Shown: positions 7,753-17,937, counted from the first letter of the stretch. The stretch: 64,000 bases of DNA from an uncultured bacterium (GCA_905215345.1 CAJMPR010000004.1:292934-356933); one strand, 5' to 3'. Notes: generated from the letters alone by a model not told the origin. Translations and numbers: made by a program.

Positions 7753-10700
7753 ATGAGAAAAGCATTTTTGGAAAAGTGCATAAATCTGCATTTATGCCGT
7801 ATTGCATGGGTATTACTCCTCCTGATACCTGCAATCAATAGCCTTCAGGCTAATCCTTCTCAAAGCAAAACCGTTTCGGGAATTGTGACATCTGCCACAG
7901 ACAACGAACCTTTGATTGGTGTCAGTGTTCAGGTGAAAGAAGCCGGAATCGGAGCAATCACCGACGTTGACGGCAGGTATTCTGTCGCTGCCCGGCCGGG
8001 ACAGACGCTGGTGTTTTCCTATATCGGCTATCAATCGCAAGAAATCAAGGTGAGTACCTCTTCTACAGTTAATGTATCTTTGAAAGAAGATACTGAAATG
8101 TTGGACGAAGTGGTCGTAGTGGGTTACGGTGTTCAGAAGAAGAAACTGGTGACCGGTGCTACGGTTCAGGTGAAAGGTGAGGAACTTGCCAAATTGAATA
8201 CGAACAATCCTCTGCAAGCCATGCAAGGGCAGACCCCCGGTGTGAACATTATCAGTGAATCCGGTCAACCTGGTTCGGACATGAAAGTTATCATTCGCGG
8301 TCAGGGTTCTAACTCCAGTAATGGACCTCTTTATGTGGTAGACGGTATTCCCGGGGTAGACATTAAAAATATCAGTCCGAGTGATATAGCCAGTATTGAT
8401 GTGCTGAAGGATGCCGCTTCCGCTGCCATTTATGGTGCTCAGGCTGCCAATGGTGTGGTATTGGTCACTACAAAAACCGGTAAGGAAGGTAAAGCCCAAG
8501 TATCGTTTGACGCTTATTACGGTTGGCAGAGTGCTGCTCGTAAGATAGAACTTTGTAATGCCGAACAGTATATGACATTGATGGACGAACAAGCCTTGAA
8601 TTCGGGTAATTCAGTTTATGACTGGAATAAATATTCTTCTATATATGATGCGAATGGTAACGTGAATAATACCGATTGGATGGACGAAATGTTCAAGGGC
8701 AATGCTACTACGCAGAATTATACATTGGGCGTTATTGGTGGTTCAGCTACTACTACGTATGCGGTGTCTTTGGGATATTACAATCAGGAAGGTATCGTAG
8801 GAGGCTCCAAAGCATCCAATTATGAACGCTATAATTTCCGTATCAATTTGGAACAGAAACTCTACAAAGATTTCTTGAAAGTAGGAGAGAACGTTTCGTT
8901 CGCTTATGTGAAAAGTGCCGGTATAGGTACCGGCAACATGTATAACAATGCATTCAGGGGCGCTTACGGAACTACTCCCCTTCAGGCTCTTTATTTACAG
9001 CCGGACGGTCGTGCCGATTTGAATAATGGTTATAGTTATTCAACTGCTACAGACTGGTATCAGTATGACGGTAATCCTGTAGCCAGTATGTACCGTAATC
9101 AGAAACTTTCTGACAGTCAAACTTGGAACGTTAATGTATATGCCGAAATACAACCCGTTAAGAATCTGAAGATAAAAACCCAGTTGGGATTTAATCAAGG
9201 TAGCAGTTCCTATCGTGAATATAAACCGGCTTATGTGTCAACAACTAATGACAGCCAGGGAGATACAACAGTATCTCAAAGCATGTATAAAGGTTGGACT
9301 TTGATATGGACCAATACTGCCACTTACGACTGGACGTTGGGTAGCCATGCTTTCAATGCCTTGATTGGTATGGAAGCGGAAAGAAATGCAGGTGATAATA
9401 TGAGTGGTAATAACAAGTTGCTTGACATTTATGCTGCTTGGAATACAGCCTATTTAAACAATGCGATAAACATCAATGCCGGTGAATTGAAAGGATATCC
9501 TGTGGACGATTATCGTCGCGTGTCTTATTTCGGTCGTTTAGGGTGGACGTTCAATGACAGATATATGGTGAACGCCACTTTACGCTCGGACGGTTCTTCA
9601 CGTTTCGCCTCGGGGCACCGCTTTGGGTGGTTTCCTTCTGTTTCGGCAGGTTGGGTTATTTCGGAAGAAAAGTTCATGGAGAGCACTAAAAGCTGGATGG
9701 ACCTCTTAAAACTGCGTGCCAGTTGGGGGCAAGTAGGTAATAACAGTATCGGTGAGAACCGTTTTAGAGCGAGTGTGACACTGGAAGGTGCCGGTTACAA
9801 TTTCGGTACAGGTAAAGGTACTGAGCTCAATTCTGTAGGTGCTTATGCCAGTTCCTTGGGTAACGATGAGTTGAAGTGGGAAACTTCGGAGCAGACTAAT
9901 ATAGGTTTAGACGCCCGTTTCCTGGATAACCGTTTGGGATTGAACTTCGACTGGTATTATAAAACGACCAAAGATTGGGTAGTTCAGGCGCCGGTAATTG
10001 CGACGGCCGGTGTTAACAAAGACGGATGGCCTTATATCAATGGTGGTGATGTAACTAACAAAGGTTTTGAGGTTGGCTTGGTATGGAATGACCGGATAGG
10101 GAAGGATTTTGCTTATAATATAGGTGGAAACCTGGCATATAACAAGAATGAGGTAGGGAGTATTCCTACCGAAGGTGGTATTTTGCACGGTTCTACTAAT
10201 ATCATGTTCAATAATCAGTCAGAGTTTTATCGCTGTTCCAATGGAGAACCGATGGGATATTTCTGGGGCTACCGTACGGACGGTTTGTTCCAGAATCAAC
10301 AGGAAATCGATGATTGGGTGGCTGCCGGGAACGGTGTACTTTCCAGCGTAGCGCCCGGTGAAGCGAAGTTTGTAGACATTGACCATAACGGGGTTATCAA
10401 TGACGATGACAAAGTAAACTTGGGCAACGGCATTCCTAAGTTAAACTTCGGATTTAATTTGGGCTTTACTTATAAGAATTTTGATTTTTCTACCACGTGG
10501 AATGGTGCCGCAGGCTTCAAAGTTGCTAATGGCGGTTATCGTAATTGGGGTAACTCTGCACAAAGCAATTATACTACTTATTTTTTACAGCGCTGGACGG
10601 GTGAAGGAACATCGAACAGTGTGCCTCGTCTGAGCAATACCGATTCAAGTTGGACAAACTTCTCCGACCTTTATTTGCAGGATGGCGATTATCTGCGCAT

Positions 10701-10923
10701 TGCCAATGTTACTCTGGGGTATGATTTTGCCAAACTTATCAATTGCAAGTATATCAGTCAGGCACGTCTGTATGTGCAGGCACAAAACCTGTTTACATTT
10801 ACAAAGTATAACGGAATGGATCCGGAAGTAGGTTTTGGACAAGACAGTTGGATGTCCGGGCTGGATACCGGTAGTTATCCGCACGCAAGAACTTTCTTGG
10901 TCGGTGTAAATCTTAAATTCTAA
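7753..10923 (+). CDS. SusC-like TonB-dependent outer-membrane transporter
   Basis: 1056 residues. A signal peptide (about 1-34) is followed by a carboxypeptidase-regulatory-like domain (about 38-115), a TonB box region (LDEVVVVGYGVQKKK), a plug domain (about 140-250; PGVNIISESGQPGSD, YVVDGIPG) and a 22-strand type beta barrel to the C-terminal aromatic end NLKF. It imports oligosaccharides across the outer membrane with energy from TonB-ExbBD. It is the first gene of the glycan locus and is followed after 13 bases by the SusD-like lid protein. The associated hydrolases suggest xyloglucan oligosaccharides as cargo, which is inference. Confidence 0.96.
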   Translation: MRKAFLEKCINLHLCRIAWVLLLLIPAINSLQANPSQSKTVSGIVTSATDNEPLIGVSVQVKEAGIGAITDVDGRYSVAARPGQTLVFSYIGYQSQEIKVSTSSTVNVSLKEDTEMLDEVVVVGYGVQKKKLVTGATVQVKGEELAKLNTNNPLQAMQGQTPGVNIISESGQPGSDMKVIIRGQGSNSSNGPLYVVDGIPGVDIKNISPSDIASIDVLKDAASAAIYGAQAANGVVLVTTKTGKEGKAQVSFDAYYGWQSAARKIELCNAEQYMTLMDEQALNSGNSVYDWNKYSSIYDANGNVNNTDWMDEMFKGNATTQNYTLGVIGGSATTTYAVSLGYYNQEGIVGGSKASNYERYNFRINLEQKLYKDFLKVGENVSFAYVKSAGIGTGNMYNNAFRGAYGTTPLQALYLQPDGRADLNNGYSYSTATDWYQYDGNPVASMYRNQKLSDSQTWNVNVYAEIQPVKNLKIKTQLGFNQGSSSYREYKPAYVSTTNDSQGDTTVSQSMYKGWTLIWTNTATYDWTLGSHAFNALIGMEAERNAGDNMSGNNKLLDIYAAWNTAYLNNAININAGELKGYPVDDYRRVSYFGRLGWTFNDRYMVNATLRSDGSSRFASGHRFGWFPSVSAGWVISEEKFMESTKSWMDLLKLRASWGQVGNNSIGENRFRASVTLEGAGYNFGTGKGTELNSVGAYASSLGNDELKWETSEQTNIGLDARFLDNRLGLNFDWYYKTTKDWVVQAPVIATAGVNKDGWPYINGGDVTNKGFEVGLVWNDRIGKDFAYNIGGNLAYNKNEVGSIPTEGGILHGSTNIMFNNQSEFYRCSNGEPMGYFWGYRTDGLFQNQQEIDDWVAAGNGVLSSVAPGEAKFVDIDHNGVINDDDKVNLGNGIPKLNFGFNLGFTYKNFDFSTTWNGAAGFKVANGGYRNWGNSAQSNYTTYFLQRWTGEGTSNSVPRLSNTDSSWTNFSDLYLQDGDYLRIANVTLGYDFAKLINCKYISQARLYVQAQNLFTFTKYNGMDPEVGFGQDSWMSGLDTGSYPHARTFLVGVNLKF

Positions 10924-10936
10924 TAAAAGCAACAGT

Positions 10937-12628
10937 ATGAATAAGATAAAATTCAATATGATAGCTATGGGGATGGTGGTATGTACGCTGTCCGGCTGTA
11001 GCGAGAGTTTTTTAGAAACCAGTTCTAAAACAACTCTAAATTCAGGTTCTTTCTACAAGACAGAGGTTCAGGCAGACTATGCGGTGATTGGTTGTTATGA
11101 CGGTTATCAGCGTACAGTGTCAAACGGTAGTTGGCCTACCTTGTTTCAAGCAGCCGAACACATGTCGGATGACTGTTTGGGTGGCGGCGGTCCGGATGAC
11201 CGTAGCGATCGTTTGATGGACCGTTTCGATATTAGCTACAATCCCGCTCAAGAAGGCTTCAATGGAATTTGGGGAGATTATTATCAAGCCATCTATCGTT
11301 GTAATCTGCTGATTGCTTCACTTGATGACATCACATGGACATCGGAAGAAAAACGTGCAATAGTGGAAAGTGAAGCGCGCGCCCTGCGTGGGTTAGCTTA
11401 TTTTGATTTGGTGAAGATGTTCGAGAATGTACCTTTACTCACCACTGCTTCTGCCGAAATCGTTCCACAGGCAAACCCCGATGATGTGTATGCCCAGATT
11501 GTGGAAGATTTGCAATTTGCGGCGGATAATATGCCTAAAGAACAATATAGAGATAAATCCGCCAATTTGGGACGTGTTACCAAATATGCAGCAGGAGCAA
11601 TGTTAGCACGTGTTTACTTATTCTATGACGGTGTTTATAACAATAATGTCGGTGGCGTGATGCCGGGTGAATTGACCAAAGCCGATGCGTTGAAATATTG
11701 CGAGGCACTGATTGGCTCCGGTTATTATGACTTGGAACCGGAATTTGCCGATTTGTGGCCGGCTGCCAGTACCAAAGCCACCTCACAGGAAGAAGGACGC
11801 AAAACGACTTACAAGGAAGCCAGTGAGGAAATAGTATGGGTAGTCAAATTTAACAATGATCAGAATTGGAGTAATAAGAACATCAACGGTAACCGTTTCA
11901 TCGTAAACTTGGGTATGCGAAATGTTACTGCTTTTGCTCCTTACGGAAACGGATGGGGTGCTTGTCCTATTACTCCCTATGCGCAAAGTCTTTTCAGCAA
12001 TAGTGACAAACGTGGCGAAGCATCCATTATCGATTGTCGCAAGATAGGTGCTTATGATAGTCAGGTGGTTACTGACCATATCGATTATACCGGCTATGTC
12101 AACAAGAAATATTGCCCGTTGATATTTACTGACGGAACTTCGATGCCTGCGGCGGAGACTACTGTAGAAGGTGGAAATATGCAAACCAACCAAGATCAGG
12201 ATTGGGTTTTGATGCGTTTGTCCGACGTTTATCTGATGGCGGCTGAATTGGGAAGCGCACAAGCCATGGACTATTTCAACAAAGTACGTGAGCGTGCCTA
12301 TGGTGACAAATTACACAATATCAGTGGTACTCCTACCAAAGAGCAGATTTGGGAAGAACGTCGTCTTGAATTCATGGGTGAAGGTATTCGCCATTTCGAC
12401 TTGCTTCGTCAGGGACTGGATGCGTTTGTCAGTGCACAGCTCGGGCAGGCTACTACAAATGGACGTGCAGGCAGTCCGTCTATTACGGTTTACAATAATG
12501 GTGCGGCCGTGAATATTGCAGATTCATATACAGAGAGCAACATCCGGACGAAAAGAGGGTTCTGTCAGATTCCGCCGACACAGATATCCTTGTCTGGTGG
12601 TATATACAAGCAGAATGCCGGATGGTAA
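10937..12628 (+). CDS. SusD/RagB-like glycan-binding lipoprotein
   Basis: 563 residues with lipobox LSGC (Cys21) and SESFLETSS directly after it. The helical TPR scaffold includes RALRGLAYFDLVKMF (about 148-162). The conserved C-terminal SusD region reads WEERRLEFMGEGIRHFDLLRQG. SusD-like proteins cap the SusC barrel and hold the glycan before import. The gene starts 13 bases after susC, so the pair is cotranscribed and the complex is expected to form. Confidence 0.95.
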   Translation: MNKIKFNMIAMGMVVCTLSGCSESFLETSSKTTLNSGSFYKTEVQADYAVIGCYDGYQRTVSNGSWPTLFQAAEHMSDDCLGGGGPDDRSDRLMDRFDISYNPAQEGFNGIWGDYYQAIYRCNLLIASLDDITWTSEEKRAIVESEARALRGLAYFDLVKMFENVPLLTTASAEIVPQANPDDVYAQIVEDLQFAADNMPKEQYRDKSANLGRVTKYAAGAMLARVYLFYDGVYNNNVGGVMPGELTKADALKYCEALIGSGYYDLEPEFADLWPAASTKATSQEEGRKTTYKEASEEIVWVVKFNNDQNWSNKNINGNRFIVNLGMRNVTAFAPYGNGWGACPITPYAQSLFSNSDKRGEASIIDCRKIGAYDSQVVTDHIDYTGYVNKKYCPLIFTDGTSMPAAETTVEGGNMQTNQDQDWVLMRLSDVYLMAAELGSAQAMDYFNKVRERAYGDKLHNISGTPTKEQIWEERRLEFMGEGIRHFDLLRQGLDAFVSAQLGQATTNGRAGSPSITVYNNGAAVNIADSYTESNIRTKRGFCQIPPTQISLSGGIYKQNAGW

Positions 12629-12650
12629 TAAACAATAAAAAGAGAAAGTT

Positions 12651-14477
12651 ATGAGATACAATAAATTTATATATTCAATCATTGCAGGCTTGCTTATCAT
12701 AATGAACGCCTGTACACCGGATTCTTATGAGTTGGAAGGGAAAAGTCTGGTATCCGATGATTTGGCTGAAGGATTGGCTTATACGGTGACTCATGATGCC
12801 GAAAATCCCAACATAGTATATTTAGAAAGTAAACTGGAGGGTAATTATACTCCACTATGGATACATCCGCAAGGGCGTAGCCAGGAAAAGAAAGTGACAT
12901 TGAAGATGCCTTTCAATGGTGAATATTCAGTGACGTTCGGTGTAGAGACTCGTGGCGGAGTGGTATATGGTGCTCCTGCTACTTTCTCCATTGCTGACTT
13001 CTGTGCTGATTTTGTGACCGGCGAGATGTGGGAATATTTAGCCGGTGGTTCCGGCAATTCCAAAACATGGGTACCTGATAATGGCAACTATGGTATGAAA
13101 CAGGGATTCTATTCCTGTTTCGATCCGTCGGCCACTTATTTGGACATGACGCATAATGATGGCAAGAACGATTGGTTTGCCCAAGATAAAACTTGGTGGG
13201 AACCTTCTAATGCAGACATAGGTATTACAGAAGACGATTTGAAGTCATACATGACCTTCTCATTGCAAGGAAAGGCGGGACTGACCGTACATCGTTTCAC
13301 CGGTGGACAAGAAACGGTGACCGAAGGCTTATTCGGCATGAACACCAGTGACCACACCATTTCTGCTGTCGATGTGGATTTTATACACGGTGAATGGGCC
13401 AACAACAATGCGGTGGATTTCAAAAACGGATTCCAGATTTTGGTGCTGACCGAAAACCAGTTGATGATAGGTAATTATCGCGATGAGGCTTTGTCAGGTG
13501 AAGGACGTTGTGTCTACTGTTGGAATTTTGTTTCCAAGGAATGGGCTGATAACTATGTAGTTCCGGTAGATACAAAGGAAGTTTATCCTGAATTATCTGA
13601 TGACTGGCGTGACTACGTGGAGCCTAAGACGAACAAGGTCATTACTTATAAATTGTCCGAAGATACTCCGTTTGGCTGGTGTAATCTGGATGGCTCTTCC
13701 AAAGGGCAGACCGGCATTTCTGCATTGAGCGGAATAGAAGATATTACGCTTGAACTCAATAGTGGCACCGGTGATTATACGTTGACTGATGCGGCGGGCA
13801 ACTCTTATGCGGGTAAATATACGTTGGACAATACCGGCGTTTATACTTTCACTCCGGCATTGCCTGAAATAGTTCTTTCTACAGATGGAAGAGCGGTGCT
13901 GAAGACTGAAGAAGGCGGTACGTTACGTATTATGAATTATGAAACCGATGACTATTCCGGTGCTCTGACTAATTTTTGGCTGGGTAGCATTGAAAAAGAC
14001 GACCAAGGCAAACGCTATCAATATATGGGATATCAGTTCGTGGCACAGACCATTGGCGATAGCGGGCCGAGATTTAAGGCGAACTTGAATTTCTTTGATA
14101 CCGGTTGGGCAACCCTTAATAGCGATGATGTCTTTATAACAGGCGATGGAGATTATACGTTTACCATAACCGGTGCCAATTCTAATCCTTATGGCTTGTA
14201 CCTTGATATCCTGAAAATATTGAAAGATTATCCGAATATGGATGTGGCAATTAAAGATATTAAAGTGGACGGTGTAACTATTGAATTCGATGATGCTGCC
14301 ATATCGCGTGGCTATCCGGATGATAAGCCTGAAAGTCAATCCGCACGTCGTTATATCCTTAATCCATGGAATGAAGCTTCCGCCGCAACAACTTCAAGGT
14401 ATGTATTTACTTCAAGTATAGAAGTGATTGTGACGGTTAAGTTCGACAATGGAACTCCTTTTATTCCTGCCGAATAA
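12651..14477 (+). CDS. Probable surface glycan-binding lipoprotein (SGBP)
   Basis: 608 residues with lipobox MNAC (Cys21). An Ig/PKD-like region (about 35-115) includes KVTLKMPFNGEYSVTFGVET. A middle region (about 120-300) has many Trp and Tyr and acidic residues. A C-terminal beta-sandwich-like module (about 440-605) contains GDGDYTFTI and a segment resembling modules in the next protein. It has no catalytic motif. By position, 22 bases after the SusD gene, and by its lipid anchor, it should bind glycan at the cell surface, like the SGBPs of other Bacteroides glycan loci. The family is not recognised with certainty. Confidence 0.7.
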   Translation: MRYNKFIYSIIAGLLIIMNACTPDSYELEGKSLVSDDLAEGLAYTVTHDAENPNIVYLESKLEGNYTPLWIHPQGRSQEKKVTLKMPFNGEYSVTFGVETRGGVVYGAPATFSIADFCADFVTGEMWEYLAGGSGNSKTWVPDNGNYGMKQGFYSCFDPSATYLDMTHNDGKNDWFAQDKTWWEPSNADIGITEDDLKSYMTFSLQGKAGLTVHRFTGGQETVTEGLFGMNTSDHTISAVDVDFIHGEWANNNAVDFKNGFQILVLTENQLMIGNYRDEALSGEGRCVYCWNFVSKEWADNYVVPVDTKEVYPELSDDWRDYVEPKTNKVITYKLSEDTPFGWCNLDGSSKGQTGISALSGIEDITLELNSGTGDYTLTDAAGNSYAGKYTLDNTGVYTFTPALPEIVLSTDGRAVLKTEEGGTLRIMNYETDDYSGALTNFWLGSIEKDDQGKRYQYMGYQFVAQTIGDSGPRFKANLNFFDTGWATLNSDDVFITGDGDYTFTITGANSNPYGLYLDILKILKDYPNMDVAIKDIKVDGVTIEFDDAAISRGYPDDKPESQSARRYILNPWNEASAATTSRYVFTSSIEVIVTVKFDNGTPFIPAE

Positions 14478-14527
14478 ATAAAGAGTGATATAAACTGTCT
14501 AATAACAATTATAAATAAGAAAAGAAT

Positions 14528-16624
14528 ATGAAACTAAGATATTTGTCAGGCATTCTTCTGCTAATGGTCGGTTTTTTTGCCACATCTTGTGAAGAAGAGG
14601 TAGACTATACCATCCGTACCGGTGAGATTATATCAGAGGTTACAACCGGAGATGCCGATGTTACCGCTATTTCGGCAAAGGTAAGCGGCACCGTGAAAGA
14701 TTTAACGAAAGTAGCTGCTGCATCTTATGAGGTGGGTGTGTATTATGGAACTGAAGAGAACCCGGTGAATACCGGTAGCAAGAAAACAGGTGCTGTGGAT
14801 GAAAACGGCAATGTTGCTACCTTGCTCGACGGACTTACTACAGGAGAAACCTATTATTATGTGACGTATGTTACGCTCCAGAAAAAAGTGTCAAAGTATG
14901 GTGAAGTAAAATCGTTTGTGGCTACTCAAGCACGTATTACGAATGAGGATGCGACAGATGTTGCGGCTACTAAAGCTACTCTTACCGGTAACATGAGTGG
15001 TATAGAAGGATTGGAAACTCCTGAAGCCGGTGTCAAACTGGCAATGTCTGCCGATGCTGTCAAAGAAGGGAAGGCTTATGAATTGGGTACTGTTAAAGGG
15101 TTGCTTCCCGGCACTACTTATCATTACGCCACATTTATAAAAGTGGGTAACGGCTATGTGTATGGTGATACAAAGTCGTTTACCACATTGAAGCAGCAAA
15201 TGGAATATGTGGATATGGGCCTGAGCGTACTATGGGCTAAATGTAACATTGGTGCTGAAACTGAAAATGAGGCGGGTGCTCTTTTTGGTTACGGTGAAAC
15301 CACCGCATTGCAGTTCTCTACTGCTGTGGGTGATTATCCGATGTCCGATATTGCCGCTACCGAAAATGATGTCGTCTTTAGTCTCGACATTGATGTAGAT
15401 ACTCCGATGAAGAGTCAGATGCCTACTGCTGCCCACATGGCAGAATTGGTAAACAATACATCGCACGAGTGGACTACGGTAGATGGTGTGGAAGGTATGC
15501 GCTTTACGGCTGCCAATGGTAACAGTATTTTCTTACCTGCCCCAGGATATCGTAATGGTGAGGAAATGGTAGCTGATGCTAAAGGTTATTATTGGAGTGG
15601 CAGCGTCAGTTCAACGAATGTGGATTATGGCAGTACGTTGAGCTTCCATAACGGAGCGGCGGCTACAGGTTTCTCCCGTCGCGCATTGGGGCTTTCAGTT
15701 CGGTCGGTCCGTGCCTATGCCAGACTGACTCCTGAATCCGGTAAACTTGTCTTTGGTGATATTGAGAGTAATGGTCGTATGCGCATCGAAATATATAACG
15801 AATATGGTGGAACTCAACCCAATCCACCCATTGATCCTACTACTATCAAGTTCTCCAAGAATATGGTTGTCACTTTCACTTTGACGGGAATTACTGATAA
15901 CTTAAAACCGAATGCAGCCAATACCTATATTGCCGGTTTGGAATATTCCGATCCGAGCTGGGGAGCGGCAAGCTATTGGTCAACACTTACTGAAAAGGGT
16001 AAATATGAGGATATTGTTACAGGTGACGGAACCTATACCGTATGGATGGAAACGACAACTACTGCCAACGGTGCTGTTGTGTTCTGTGTGGACATTGCTA
16101 ACCTTTGGAACGATATTCTTGATACTTCCAAGGTGGGTGTGGAAATAAATTCCATAAACTTGGATGCCGATGTGGAGAATGCGATTAATGCAAATATCGT
16201 GAGCTTCCAGAACAAAGACGGTGGAGGTGTGGACGGACGAATTGAAATTTACAATGAGTATGGTGCGGGCGGTGCACAGGCGCAGGGATATTATAACACA
16301 TCTTTAAAGTTTCATGGTATGATGCTGGTTGATTTCACTATTTCCGGCATTGACGGTAATCTGAAAGGAGATGCTTCCGGTAGCTATAATGCAGAACTTA
16401 GTTATGCCGATGCTGACTGGAATCCGACTTATTGGGGCGGTGCCGGTTATGGCTATGCTACCGTTACGGGTGACGGTACGTACCAGGTATGGACTCACCT
16501 GAACGGTGATTGTGAAGGTGCCGTCGTCTGGACTATCGAACTTCCTAACCTTTGGAAGGAACTTGTAGATCCTTCCAAGGTGAGTGTGAAGATCAACAAA
16601 GCGATTACCCCGGGTAAGAATTGA
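14528..16624 (+). CDS. Multidomain surface glycan-binding lipoprotein with duplicated C-terminal module
   Basis: 698 residues with lipobox ATSC (Cys21). Two fibronectin-III/Ig-like domains (about 24-120 and 121-222) end in YYVTYVTLQKK and YHYATFIKVGNG. A region (about 224-400; VDMGLSVLWAKCNIGA) resembles the Fibrobacter-type paralogous domain. Two copies of one beta-sandwich-like module follow (about 416-545 and 570-698). Both start with RIEIYNEYG and contain GDGTY, a Trp-rich middle and DxSKVxVxIN. This internal duplication fits a tandem carbohydrate-binding design. A strong terminator follows, so the first transcript of the locus ends here, before the unrelated cassette. Confidence 0.72.
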   Translation: MKLRYLSGILLLMVGFFATSCEEEVDYTIRTGEIISEVTTGDADVTAISAKVSGTVKDLTKVAAASYEVGVYYGTEENPVNTGSKKTGAVDENGNVATLLDGLTTGETYYYVTYVTLQKKVSKYGEVKSFVATQARITNEDATDVAATKATLTGNMSGIEGLETPEAGVKLAMSADAVKEGKAYELGTVKGLLPGTTYHYATFIKVGNGYVYGDTKSFTTLKQQMEYVDMGLSVLWAKCNIGAETENEAGALFGYGETTALQFSTAVGDYPMSDIAATENDVVFSLDIDVDTPMKSQMPTAAHMAELVNNTSHEWTTVDGVEGMRFTAANGNSIFLPAPGYRNGEEMVADAKGYYWSGSVSSTNVDYGSTLSFHNGAAATGFSRRALGLSVRSVRAYARLTPESGKLVFGDIESNGRMRIEIYNEYGGTQPNPPIDPTTIKFSKNMVVTFTLTGITDNLKPNAANTYIAGLEYSDPSWGAASYWSTLTEKGKYEDIVTGDGTYTVWMETTTTANGAVVFCVDIANLWNDILDTSKVGVEINSINLDADVENAINANIVSFQNKDGGGVDGRIEIYNEYGAGGAQAQGYYNTSLKFHGMMLVDFTISGIDGNLKGDASGSYNAELSYADADWNPTYWGGAGYGYATVTGDGTYQVWTHLNGDCEGAVVWTIELPNLWKELVDPSKVSVKINKAITPGKN

Positions 16625-16638
16625 TTATTTGACACGAG

Positions 16639-16704
16639 AAAAATCCTACGATAGGAACTTGAAAACATATTTTGCTTTCAGGTTCCTATCGTAGGATTTT
16701 TTTT
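16639..16704 (+). terminator. Strong terminator ending the susCD-SGBP operon
   Basis: A stem of about 25 bp with one G-U pair (arms 16639-16664 and 16676-16702) around an AT-rich loop is followed by eight T. The A run on the other side makes it potentially bidirectional. Confidence 0.9.
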
Positions 16705-16951
16705 GTGAAGGTTTGTCTTCTTTGTATGTATCGGAAAAAAACTTAGCGATTGTCACTTTAATTTCCTCGCTTGTTTTGTTTACTCCCTTAAATAATGCGA
16801 TTAAATGGCCTGTTTGGAGCTGTTACCGGTGTATTTGTAGCAATGTTACATTTTATAGTATGTTTTGTTACATCCTGGAAGTTTTTGGGATATTGGACAA
16901 TTTTACCACTAAAAGTAATCAAAATTAAACATCGGTTACAAAATTGTTGCA

Positions 16952-16959
16952 TACCTTTG
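16952..16959 (+). promoter_or_regulatory. -7-like element upstream of the cassette
   Basis: TACCTTTG fits TAnnTTTG. No clear TTTG lies at the right distance upstream, so this is a weaker call. Confidence 0.4.
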
Positions 16960-17198
16960 TCCTATCAAACAATGAACCTTGGTAAGGTTGAGTTGTGCCG
17001 GAGAACATAAACTGAATATTAAACTTAACACAATCGACAATGAGCACAATGCAATTACCTTATTCTTTTAAACCGCCTGGTCGGTAGTTCAATTGGAATC
17101 CACATGTCCTTTTCCTTCTCGTGTAGGATTTCTCAAATAATTTTAGGAAAATAAAGATATAGCTTGTGACAAAATTTATTTGTCTCAGGAGTGAATTT

Positions 17199-17286
17199 CG
17201 CCTACCTTCGCGCTGAAGGTCGCCTACTATCAACCCGAAGGTTGCCTACCATCGGGGGGAAGGTTGCCTACTATCGGAACCGAACT
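17199..17286 (+). repeat. Four tandem 22-bp units
   Basis: Four contiguous 22-base units begin at 17199, 17221, 17243 and 17265. Each starts with YGCCTACYWTC and the first three end with GAAGGT; the last ends with GAACT. The same unit recurs upstream of the GH95 gene (37387-37408). There are no spacers, so it is not a CRISPR array. Confidence 0.85.
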
Positions 17287-17436
17287 TGAAAACTCGGGAC
17301 CTTATAATGACTAATGTATTGATTTTCATGTATTTTCGAATTGCTGTTTAGCCACGGCTTTACTTGTAAAAATACTTGGAATTCATGCCGATATATATTA
17401 GATGTTTTTATTTATAAATTTCTAAAAAATGAAAGT

Positions 17437-17883
17437 ATGAAACAGATTGTTTTTTTTATGAAACAAGACCTGGTCAATTACTTGCACACCAAGTACGGCC
17501 GCTGTCTTAAGGAAGGCGTTATCCGCCTTCCGATTAGTTCAACTCTTTTTTATGTTGTGGATGAATTGCTCGCTATGTCTCCCCGTCGGTCTTACGTGCG
17601 GCCAGAGGGAAACATAGCTTTCTCTATCCCATCATTGGGGGATGTTGATAACAAGAAGATTGTGAAATATCATGTGATAAGCAAGGAAAACATTCACCTG
17701 CTGGAACGAAGAATTGAAATGGAAATGCGTGTGGAACTGTATGACCTGATGAAAGAAAATCGTCGTCGCAATATTACTTATATCAAGACGCTGGAGGAGT
17801 TTATGCGTAAGTATAATCTTATGGATACTACGGAGGATTCTTTCCTAAAAGGTTTTCAGCGTTGGCGTAAGCGGTTGCGCTAA
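17437..17883 (+). CDS. Unknown 148-residue cytoplasmic protein, first gene of the cassette
   Basis: I do not recognise the family. From the ATG at 17437 the protein begins MKQIVFFMKQDLVNYLH; an alternative ATG is at 17458. A frame open further upstream to 17341 has no good support. It is basic, with no signal peptide or membrane segment. The first half is probably mixed alpha/beta (VIRLPISSTLFYVVDEL, then NIAFSIPSLG). The second half is strongly helical and rich in Arg, Lys and Glu (LLERRIEMEMRVELYDLMKE), ending KGFQRWRKRLR. It could bind nucleic acid. A terminator follows, so it is a separate transcript from the HU-like gene. Confidence 0.65.
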   Translation: MKQIVFFMKQDLVNYLHTKYGRCLKEGVIRLPISSTLFYVVDELLAMSPRRSYVRPEGNIAFSIPSLGDVDNKKIVKYHVISKENIHLLERRIEMEMRVELYDLMKENRRRNITYIKTLEEFMRKYNLMDTTEDSFLKGFQRWRKRLR

Positions 17884-17892
17884 ATCTTGATT

Positions 17893-17937
17893 AATAACCG
17901 GATTTCCTCGTCGGCTGGGGAATCCGGTTATTTTTTT
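17893..17937 (+). terminator. Terminator after the 17437 gene
   Basis: ATAACCGGATTTCC pairs with GGAATCCGGTTAT with one bulged T, followed by a run of seven T. Confidence 0.85.

Larger units (their letters stand above)
16705..17436. other. Long non-coding stretch before the cassette
   Basis: No convincing gene lies in these 730 bases; the short open frames have poor codon content. The region holds a promoter-like TACCTTTG at 16952, the tandem 22-bp array at 17199-17286, a small hairpin GACAAA-ATTTA-TTTGTC near 17168 and a tRNA-like D-arm fragment near 17080. If transcription starts near 16966, the leader of the 17437 gene would be about 470 bases. Confidence 0.5.

Noticed and set aside
17071..17120. 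tRNA gene
   Set aside because: Only a D-arm-like stretch is present; no acceptor, anticodon or T arm can be folded around it.
17199..17286. CRISPR-like array
   Set aside because: The 22-bp units are contiguous, without spacers, and no cas gene is nearby.
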